64,000 nucleotides of DNA, from positions 1-64,000 of the forward strand of contig NZ_FMAD01000004.1 of assembly GCF_900094595.1 (NCBI RefSeq), read 5' to 3'. The translations under genes and the position numbers were made by a program. Shown here one piece after another: positions 35,250-41,814 of the stretch. Numbering within the stretch: the stretch's first letter is position 1; every line of letters starts with the position of its first letter. The notes under the pieces are model-generated. The model was not told the origin of the DNA. It did not search any database and worked only from the letters and a program-made list of their open reading frames with translations. This stretch comes from Cupriavidus alkaliphilus. GTDB taxonomy: Bacteria > Pseudomonadota > Gammaproteobacteria > Burkholderiales > Burkholderiaceae.

Positions 35250-36032
35250 TTACTTCGCGTACTTGCGGAAGTCCGGCTTGCGCTTTTCCTGGAAGGCGCG
35301 CACGCCCTCGCGCGATTCCTCGGTGTCGTAATAGAGCTTGAGCGCGTACATGCCCATGCCGGCGATGCCGCCCTGGTGCGCCGTGTCCATGTTGAACGAG
35401 CGCTTGGCGATGGCGATCGCGGTCGGGCTCTTGTCCAGGATCTCGTCGCACCACTTCTGCACTTCGGCGTCGAGCTGCTCGTGCGGCACCACGGCGTTGA
35501 CCAGCCCCATCGCCAGCGCTTCGGCGGCGGAGTAGCGGCGGCACAGGTACCAGATCTCACGCGCCTTCTTTTCGCCGACCACGCGTGCGAGGAAGGCGGT
35601 GCCATAGCCGGGATCGACCGAGCCAACCTTGGGCCCGACCTGCCCGAACACGGCCTTGTCCGAGGCGATGGTGAAATCGCAGATCGTGCACAGCACGTTG
35701 CCGCCGCCGATGGCATAGCCCTGCACGCGTGCGATCACCGGCTTGGGCACGTCGCGGATGGCGTTGTGCAGTTCTTCCATCGGCAGGCCGATGGTGCCGC
35801 GGCCGTCGTACTGGCCTTCGTGCGCGGACTGGTCGCCGCCGGTGCAGAAGGCCTTGTCGCCGGCGCCGGCCAGCACGATGGCGCCGATCTCGCGGTCATA
35901 GCCGGCGCGGTTGATGGCGTGGATCAGTTCGTCGCAGGTGCGGCCGCGGAAGGCGTTCATCTTTTCCGGGCGGTTGATGATGATCCAGGCCGCGCCGTTG
36001 CGCACTTCATAGCGGATGTCTTCGTATTGCAT
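35250..36032 (-). CDS. badI: 2-ketocyclohexanecarboxyl-CoA hydrolase BadI
   Basis: ATG 36032 (MQYEDIRYEVRNGAAWI) gives 260 residues, the length of Rhodopseudomonas BadI. The protein belongs to the crotonase family, MenB-like branch: DKAFCTGGDQSAHEGQYDGR and the oxyanion loop GYAIGGGNVLCTICD. BadI opens the ring of 2-ketocyclohexanecarboxyl-CoA by hydration to pimeloyl-CoA. It sits between aliB and badH, with gaps of 26 and 36 bases. Confidence 0.9.
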   Translation of the reverse strand: MQYEDIRYEVRNGAAWIIINRPEKMNAFRGRTCDELIHAINRAGYDREIGAIVLAGAGDKAFCTGGDQSAHEGQYDGRGTIGLPMEELHNAIRDVPKPVIARVQGYAIGGGNVLCTICDFTIASDKAVFGQVGPKVGSVDPGYGTAFLARVVGEKKAREIWYLCRRYSAAEALAMGLVNAVVPHEQLDAEVQKWCDEILDKSPTAIAIAKRSFNMDTAHQGGIAGMGMYALKLYYDTEESREGVRAFQEKRKPDFRKYAK

Positions 36033-36068
36033 GGTCGTCCCCGTTGTCTGTCTGGCAGTGGGTTGCAC

Positions 36069-36836
36069 TCAGCCGTTCATGGTCAGGCCGCCCGACACGC
36101 TCAGCACCTGTCCGGTGATAAAGGCGGCGTCGTCGCCGGCGAAGAACAGCACCGCGCCGGGCAGGTCGTCGGGCTGGCCGATGCGGCCCAGCGGGATCGA
36201 TCGGGTGAAGGCTTCCACCAGCTTGTCGGGGTTGCCCGCGCCCTGCTTGTAGGCGTCGAACAGCGCCGTCTCGGTCGGGCCCGGGCACACCACGTTCACG
36301 GTGATGCCGTGGCGCGCATGCTCGCGCGCGATGGTCTTGGAGAACGACACCAGCCCGCCCTTGCACGCGGCATACACGGCCTCGCCGGACGAGCCCACGC
36401 GCGCGGCGTCGGAGGCGACATTGACGATGCGCCCGCGCTGGCGCGCCACCATGCCCGGCAGCACCGCGTGGTGCATGTGCAGCGCGCCGGTCAGGTTGAT
36501 GGCAATCAGCCGCTCCCACTGCGCCGGCTCGGTCTTGACGAACGGTCGGAACACGTCCCAGCCGGCGTTATTGACCAGCACGTCGATGGGGCCCAGCTCC
36601 TGCTCCACCGCTGCTAGCGCAGCGTCGACGCTGGCGCGATCGGTGATGTCGCAGCGCACGGACAATGCGCGGCCGCGCGCATCGCGGATCTGCGCCGCCA
36701 CGCGTTCGCTTGCCTCCGGGTTCAGGTCGAGCACGCCGACAGCCGCGCCCGCACGCGCAAAACGCAAACAGGTTGCGCCACCGATACCGCCGCCACCGCC
36801 GGTCACGATGACCGTCTTGCCTTCGAGTCCTTGCAC
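36069..36836 (-). CDS. badH: 2-hydroxycyclohexanecarboxyl-CoA dehydrogenase BadH
   Basis: The 255-residue short-chain dehydrogenase has TGGGGGIG for NAD binding, NNAGW, and the catalytic Ser and YxxxK in VNVASDAARVGSSGEAVYAACKGG. Length and operon position match BadH, which oxidises the 2-hydroxy ring thioester to the 2-keto form used by BadI. It is the first gene of the operon, divergent from the MarR regulator gene, with a near-perfect palindrome in the shared promoter region. Confidence 0.88.
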   Translation of the reverse strand: MQGLEGKTVIVTGGGGGIGGATCLRFARAGAAVGVLDLNPEASERVAAQIRDARGRALSVRCDITDRASVDAALAAVEQELGPIDVLVNNAGWDVFRPFVKTEPAQWERLIAINLTGALHMHHAVLPGMVARQRGRIVNVASDAARVGSSGEAVYAACKGGLVSFSKTIAREHARHGITVNVVCPGPTETALFDAYKQGAGNPDKLVEAFTRSIPLGRIGQPDDLPGAVLFFAGDDAAFITGQVLSVSGGLTMNG

Positions 36837-36904
36837 AGCCGTTCTCCTTTCAGGGTTCCGGTGCTATCGTGCCGGCGGTGCCGCCGCCACATGCCCCATC
36901 CCTT

Positions 36905-36927
36905 ACGTAAATATATTGACGTATAAT
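36905..36927. promoter_or_regulatory. Palindromic operator (BadR-type) and promoter between badH and the MarR gene
   Basis: ACGTAAATATATTGACGT (36905-36922) is an 18-base palindrome apart from one mismatched pair, and it touches TATAAT (36922-36927), a perfect -10 for the MarR gene. A MarR dimer bound here could silence both directions. In Rhodopseudomonas the MarR protein BadR represses the same pathway genes. Confidence 0.75.
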
Positions 36928-36969
36928 AGGTGCGGTCGGCCCTGTTCGCAAGGCATCGAATCTTTGGAC

Positions 36970-37497
36970 ATGACTATGGTTAACCCCGAACAGGGAGGCG
37001 AACTCCCCACCACCGCCCGCATGGAATTGGCCAACCGGCTGTTCTTCCGCCTCTACCAATGCGCAAACATGTTGCATAAAACGGGGTCGCGAGCCGTCGA
37101 AGCGGAAGGCCTGACGACGCAGCAGTGGGCAGTTCTGGGCGCGCTGTCGCGGCCGGAGGCCGCTGATGGCATGAGCGTCGGGGATCTGGCGCGGTACCTG
37201 ATGGTGAGCCGCCAGAACCTGTCCGGGCTGGTCGGCCGGATGGAACGGGACGGCCACGTCACGCTGGCGCCTGACGGGCGCGACCGCCGCTCGCGGCTGG
37301 TGCGGATGAGCGAGCCGGGCCGCGAGGTCTGGCTGCACCAGGCGCAGCCGAAGATCCGGCAGTACTACGAGCAGGCGCTGGACGGCTTCTCCACCAACGA
37401 CCTGACCCACACGCTGCATTACCTGCTGAAGCTGCTGGACAACATGCGCGCACTGGACGCGCCGGAGGGTGGCGACACCGGGCCGGCACAGGACTAA
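36970..37497 (+). CDS. badR: MarR-family regulator, probable repressor of cyclohexanecarboxylate genes (BadR-like)
   Basis: The 175-residue protein starts MTMVNPEQGGELPTT (or six bases later). It has a MarR winged helix (GLTTQQWAVLGALSR, SVGDLARYLMVSRQNLSGLVGRMERDGHVTLAPDGRDRR) with the basic wing. Divergence from badH-badI-aliB-aliA and the palindrome between them indicate that it controls that operon, probably releasing DNA when a ring CoA thioester binds. Confidence 0.85.
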   Translation: MTMVNPEQGGELPTTARMELANRLFFRLYQCANMLHKTGSRAVEAEGLTTQQWAVLGALSRPEAADGMSVGDLARYLMVSRQNLSGLVGRMERDGHVTLAPDGRDRRSRLVRMSEPGREVWLHQAQPKIRQYYEQALDGFSTNDLTHTLHYLLKLLDNMRALDAPEGGDTGPAQD

Positions 37498-37506
37498 GGC
37501 AGCCGC

Positions 37507-37524
37507 TGTATCAGGACTGATACA
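37507..37524. repeat. Perfect inverted repeat after the MarR gene
   Basis: TGTATCA and TGATACA flank GGAC. The stem is AT-rich and lacks a following T tract, so it looks more like a protein site than a terminator. It lies in the 238-base gap before the GYD gene; the rest of that gap has no visible gene. Confidence 0.4.
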
Positions 37525-37735
37525 CCGCGTGCCGCGCCGCGTGGTCCGGCGCCGTGGCATCTCCCGCTGCGCGGCGCGCCACGTCGGCTGGCGCGCGATA
37601 TGCATCGCTGTGGGGTTGCTCAGGTTCCCCCGGTGCTGCGCCGGGACGCCCTGAACCACTGCCCCGGCTTGCTGCGATCGGTCGCGTGCGCGCAGCCGGG
37701 ACGGCGTTCGATCGATCCTTACCGGAGATCCCGCC

Positions 37736-38029
37736 ATGACCCGCTATATCGTGCTAGCCAGCTTCACCGACCAGGGCATCCGCGCCGTCAAGGACACCAC
37801 CAAGCGCGCCGCCGCGGTGCGCGAGATGGGCGCGCGCTTCGGGGTGCAGATGAAAGACATCTACTGGACCCTGGGCAAATATGACATCGTGCTGACCGTC
37901 GAGGCCCAGGATGACGCCAGCATGACCGCGTTCGGGCTGGCGGTCGGCGCGCTGGGCAACGTGCGCACGCAGACGCTGCGCGCCTTCGACGTCGACGAGA
38001 TGCAGGGGATCCTCGACAAGATGAGCTGA
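37736..38029 (+). CDS. GYD domain protein
   Basis: The 97-residue protein is a clear GYD family member (MTRYIVLASFTDQGIRAVKD, YWTLGKYDIVLTVEAQDDAS), a ferredoxin-like fold of unknown function found widely in soil bacteria. GGAG lies about ten bases before the ATG. A hairpin with stem AACGCCCGCC/GGCGGGCGTT follows at 38060-38088. Confidence 0.85.
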   Translation: MTRYIVLASFTDQGIRAVKDTTKRAAAVREMGARFGVQMKDIYWTLGKYDIVLTVEAQDDASMTAFGLAVGALGNVRTQTLRAFDVDEMQGILDKMS

Positions 38030-38059
38030 GCCGCCCTGGCACTGCCCTTGTCACCGAAG

Positions 38060-38088
38060 AACGCCCGCCACGGCACCAGGCGGGCGTT
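38060..38088 (+). terminator. Terminator-like hairpin after the GYD gene
   Basis: AACGCCCGCC and GGCGGGCGTT form a ten-base perfect stem with a nine-base loop. Only GTCG follows, so it lacks a U tract; it may be a weak terminator or a 3'-end stabiliser. Confidence 0.55.
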
Positions 38089-38203
38089 GTCGCGCCTGGC
38101 TTGCGTGATTCTTCCGTCAGTCCGACGGTGTTGTCAGACGATGCCCGATAGCTGGCCGGCTGCACACCGCAGACACTCGTACTGCCAACTCCGGGAGAGC
38201 GCC

Positions 38204-38428
38204 ATGCCAGGCAAGAATATCCATGTCGTGCCAACCCATAATGGCTGGGCAGTCGAAGCGGAGGGCCGCTCCGGCAACCAGCAGCGCTTCACTTCGATGG
38301 ACCATGCGATCGCTACCGGCATGGAAAAAGCCAGGCGCGCAAAGGTCGAGCTGCTGATCCACGGCAGGGATCACCAGATCATGGAGCGAAACTCGTTCGG
38401 AAGCGCTCCCGCTGACGCCGAAGGGTAG
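38204..38428 (+). CDS. DUF2188 domain protein
   Basis: The 74-residue product (MPGKNIHVVPTHNGWAVEAE, then HAIATGMEKARRAKVELLIH and IMERNSFG) fits DUF2188, short proteins with HVVP near the start and a central helix. Function unknown. GGGAGAGC lies before the ATG. It precedes the AI-2E-family permease gene by 54 bases and may be co-transcribed with it. Confidence 0.8.
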   Translation: MPGKNIHVVPTHNGWAVEAEGRSGNQQRFTSMDHAIATGMEKARRAKVELLIHGRDHQIMERNSFGSAPADAEG

Positions 38429-38482
38429 TGTCAGAGTATCATCGGCATCGTTCCCGGGGCACATCTACTCATCGACAATGCG

Positions 38483-39529
38483 ATGCGCAATCTGAAAGGC
38501 TTTTACATCCTTCTGGTCGCCGTCACCATTGCGTTCATCTGGATACTGCTGCCCTTCTACAGCGCGATCCTCTGGGGCACCATCCTCGCCATCCTGTTTC
38601 ACCCCATGCACCGCAAGCTGACGGTGCGCTTGCGCAACCGGGAAAATCTCGCAGCGTTGACCACGCTGCTGGTCTGCGTGCTGATGGCCATTGTCCCGGT
38701 GTTCCTGATGATTGCCACGCTCGCGCAGGAAGTGGCCCTTGCCTACAACCAGATCAAGACCGGCAAATGGGATTTCGCCCAGTACTTCCAGACGGCCGTA
38801 CAGGCCCTGCCCGATTCCGTCGAGGCATGGCTGAATGAAGTCGGATTGGCCGACGTAGCGGGATTGCAAGCGAAACTGACTGAAGGTGCCGCCCGCATCA
38901 GCCAGTTCATGGCGGCTCAGGCTGTCGCCATTGGCCAGAACACGCTGCAGTTCGCCGTGGGCCTCGGCGTCATGCTGTATCTGGTGTTTTTCCTGCTGCG
39001 GGACGGTACGGTCATTGCCCATCGCTTCCGCGAGGCGATCCCGCTGAGCGACGCCCACACCCGCCGGCTGGTGGGCCGGTTCACCACCGTCGTGCGCGCC
39101 ACGGTCAAGGGCAACGTCGTGGTGGCGGCGGTTCAGGGAATCCTGGGTGGGCTGGCCTTCCTGCTGCTGGGCATCAATGGAGCGTTGCTGTGGGGCACGC
39201 TGATGGCGTTCCTCTCCCTGCTGCCGGCCATTGGCGCCGCGCTGGTCTGGGGTCCGGCCGCAGTGTATTTCTTGCTGGCCGGCCCGGTCTGGAAAGGTAT
39301 CGCGCTGATTGCCATCGGTACCCTTGTCATTGGCGCCGTGGACAACCTGCTGCGCCCAATCCTGGTCGGCAAGGACACCAAGCTGCCGGACTGGGTCGTG
39401 CTGATCTCGACCCTGGGCGGCATGTCCGTGTTTGGCATCAACGGCTTTGTGATAGGCCCGCTGCTTGCCGCGCTGTTTATGTCGTGCTGGGATATTTCGG
39501 TGATCGAGGATCGCGACGAGACCATGTGA
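38483..39529 (+). CDS. AI-2E/PerM-family membrane transporter
   Basis: The 348-residue protein has about seven or eight membrane helices in the AI-2E family layout: an N-terminal pair (FYILLVAVTIAFIWILLPFYSAILWG), a long amphipathic middle and a C-terminal group (VVAAVQGILGGLAFLLLGI, GGMSVFGINGFVIGPLLAALF). Family members have been linked to autoinducer-2 export, Na+/H+ antiport and general permease roles. No substrate is evident here. Codon use is slightly less GC-biased than in the neighbours. Confidence 0.85.
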   Translation: MRNLKGFYILLVAVTIAFIWILLPFYSAILWGTILAILFHPMHRKLTVRLRNRENLAALTTLLVCVLMAIVPVFLMIATLAQEVALAYNQIKTGKWDFAQYFQTAVQALPDSVEAWLNEVGLADVAGLQAKLTEGAARISQFMAAQAVAIGQNTLQFAVGLGVMLYLVFFLLRDGTVIAHRFREAIPLSDAHTRRLVGRFTTVVRATVKGNVVVAAVQGILGGLAFLLLGINGALLWGTLMAFLSLLPAIGAALVWGPAAVYFLLAGPVWKGIALIAIGTLVIGAVDNLLRPILVGKDTKLPDWVVLISTLGGMSVFGINGFVIGPLLAALFMSCWDISVIEDRDETM

Positions 39530-39616
39530 GCGACCGCGGCGCCATTTCGCCATCTCGCCGTCTTTAGCGTGTTGACGAAGCAACTGAACCCGCATGGACA
39601 AAACCTCTAGAAACGC

Positions 39617-39636
39617 GAATTATTCTCATTTATTAT
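39617..39636 (+). promoter_or_regulatory. Fur box before the TonB-dependent receptor gene
   Basis: GAATTATTCTCATTTATTAT matches the AATGAGAATAATT pattern of Fur sites (on the opposite strand) in an AT-rich patch 29 bases before the receptor start. It predicts iron repression. Confidence 0.75.
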
Positions 39637-39664
39637 TCGGCCTTTGCTTTTGTCCCGGGCCGTC

Positions 39665-41764
39665 ATGCTCTTCCGCCGTCTTGCCATACCTGCCGCCGCC
39701 AGTTCGCTGCTGCTGCCTGCCGTTGTCTCCCACGCCGCCGAAGAACTTGCCACGCTGCCGTCCGTGACGGTCAGCGCCGCCGGTGAGGGGCAGGCCGACG
39801 TCGGTTTCGCCACGCGCCGGGCGGCCGGCGTGACCAAGTCGGGCGAAGCCGCGGCCGACGCCGCGCAATCGATCACCGTGATCACGCGCGACCTGCTCGA
39901 CAGCCAGCAGGCACAGAACCTCGGCGACGCGCTGCAGAACTCGGCCGGCGTGGTCACCAACACCTATGGTCGGCGCGGCTGGGACGACTTCATCATCCGC
40001 GGCCAGCGTGCCTCGGAATCAGTCTTTGCCGACGGCCTGCTGGTCGACAGCAACAACCGCGTGGCGCAAGAGCTGTTCGGCGTGGAGCGCGTGGAAGTGC
40101 TCAAGGGGCCGGCCTCGATACTGTTCGGCGCGGTGCAGCCCGGCGGCCTGGTCAACATGGTCAGCAAGCGCCCGCGCGCGGAACTGTTCGGCGAACTGGG
40201 GTTGACCGTCGGCAACTACGGCTTCCGGCAGATGACGGTCGACGTGGGCACGCCGCTGGCCAACGACAGCAAGGCGGCGTTCCGCCTGAACGGGCTGTTG
40301 ATGAACAGCGACGATCCGACCGACTTTGTCTGGTATCGCAACCGCTGGATCGCGCCGTCGCTGACGCTCGACCTTGGCGCGCGCACGGACTTCACCATCC
40401 TGGCCAGCCACAACCAGCGCAACTACGTGCGCCAGCAGGGCCTGCCCGTGAATGGCACCCTGGTGCCGAACCGCAATGGCGTGGTGCCGGCCAACCGCTT
40501 TATCGGCGAACCGCATGCGCCGTCCTATGACGGCGAGCAGAACCGCATCGGCTACGCGTTGACGCACCGGTTCGACTCCGGCTGGACCCTGAACCAGAAC
40601 CTGCGCTACCAGACATCGTCGCTGACTGGTACGCTGGTCTCGGCCGGCACCATGGCGCTCAACAGCCAGTCGATGAACCGCAGCGGCACGCAGCAGAGCT
40701 TTTCGGGAAATTCGTTCGGCGTCGACACCAACGTGCAGCGGACCTTTGCATTCACGGGGCACGCCCACAGCGTGACCTTCGGCATCGACTACCGGCATAC
40801 GAAGGAAGACCGCCTGCAGAAGACGTGCCGCGTCGCCGCGCTGAACGTCTACCACCCGGTCTACGGCGCCAGCATCAACTGCCCGCCCGCCTATAACCTG
40901 GATGCAACCGATACGCTGGATGCGCTCGGCCTTTACCTGCGCGACCAGGTGCGCCTGGCCGAGCGCTGGACCGTGACCGGCGGCGTGCGCTACGAATCGG
41001 CGCGGACCGGCACGACGGACCGGCTGGCATCATCGCGCAACACCAACGACAGCAACGCCGTCACCGGCAGCGCGGGCGTAATGTACGACCTGACGAACTG
41101 GGCGCGGCCGTACGCAAGCTTCGCCACGTCGTTCCTGCCGAACGCCGGCACCGATGCCAGCGGCGCCACCTTCAAGCCCGAGAAGGGCCGCCAGTACGAG
41201 GTGGGCGTCAAGTTCGACATGCCGGACAAGACCGGCCTGCTGACGCTGGCCGCGTTCGACCTGACGCGCACCAATGTGCTCAGCAGCGATCCGGTCAATA
41301 CGGGATTCAGCGTGGCCGTGGGCGAACAGCGCTCGCGCGGGCTGGAAGTGGAACTGACGCAGGATCTCGGCAACGGCCTCAGCGTGTCGGCGGCCTACGC
41401 CTATATCGCCAGCGAAGTCACCGAGGACACCACCGCCGCCAACGTCGGCAAGCCATTGAACAGCGTGCCCCGGCACAGCTTCTCGGTCTGGAGCCAGTAT
41501 CGCCTGCGTGGCGCGCTGGCCGGCTGGTATGTCGGTGCCGGCGTGCGGGGCGAGAGCGCCAAGCGCGGCTACAGCTTCAACTACACCGTGCCGGGCTACG
41601 CCGTCGCCGATCTTGCCGTCGGCTACGTCGCCTCGCACTGGCGCGCGGCATTCAACGTCAAGAACGTGTTCGACAAGATGTACTACGCGGGCGGCCTGAA
41701 CAACAACGTGCTGCCGGTGGGCAATCCGCGCGTCGCCATGCTCAATGTGACGATGAATTATTGA
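39665..41764 (+). CDS. TonB-dependent siderophore receptor
   Basis: I placed the start at ATG 39665 (MLFRRLAIPAAASSLLLP), which begins a signal peptide cut after SHA. The 699-residue outer-membrane protein has a plug domain (AAQSITVITRDLLDSQQAQN, DFIIRGQRASESVFADGL, GPASILFGAVQPGGLVNMVS) and a beta barrel ending in VTMNY with a terminal aromatic. It imports a ferric siderophore using TonB energy. No siderophore synthesis or ABC genes are nearby, so it may serve a foreign siderophore. Confidence 0.9.
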   Translation: MLFRRLAIPAAASSLLLPAVVSHAAEELATLPSVTVSAAGEGQADVGFATRRAAGVTKSGEAAADAAQSITVITRDLLDSQQAQNLGDALQNSAGVVTNTYGRRGWDDFIIRGQRASESVFADGLLVDSNNRVAQELFGVERVEVLKGPASILFGAVQPGGLVNMVSKRPRAELFGELGLTVGNYGFRQMTVDVGTPLANDSKAAFRLNGLLMNSDDPTDFVWYRNRWIAPSLTLDLGARTDFTILASHNQRNYVRQQGLPVNGTLVPNRNGVVPANRFIGEPHAPSYDGEQNRIGYALTHRFDSGWTLNQNLRYQTSSLTGTLVSAGTMALNSQSMNRSGTQQSFSGNSFGVDTNVQRTFAFTGHAHSVTFGIDYRHTKEDRLQKTCRVAALNVYHPVYGASINCPPAYNLDATDTLDALGLYLRDQVRLAERWTVTGGVRYESARTGTTDRLASSRNTNDSNAVTGSAGVMYDLTNWARPYASFATSFLPNAGTDASGATFKPEKGRQYEVGVKFDMPDKTGLLTLAAFDLTRTNVLSSDPVNTGFSVAVGEQRSRGLEVELTQDLGNGLSVSAAYAYIASEVTEDTTAANVGKPLNSVPRHSFSVWSQYRLRGALAGWYVGAGVRGESAKRGYSFNYTVPGYAVADLAVGYVASHWRAAFNVKNVFDKMYYAGGLNNNVLPVGNPRVAMLNVTMNY

Positions 41765-41814
41765 GGTCGAGGTGGTGTCCCGCGTGCGATGCGAAACACC
41801 ACCGGTCCGCGCGG

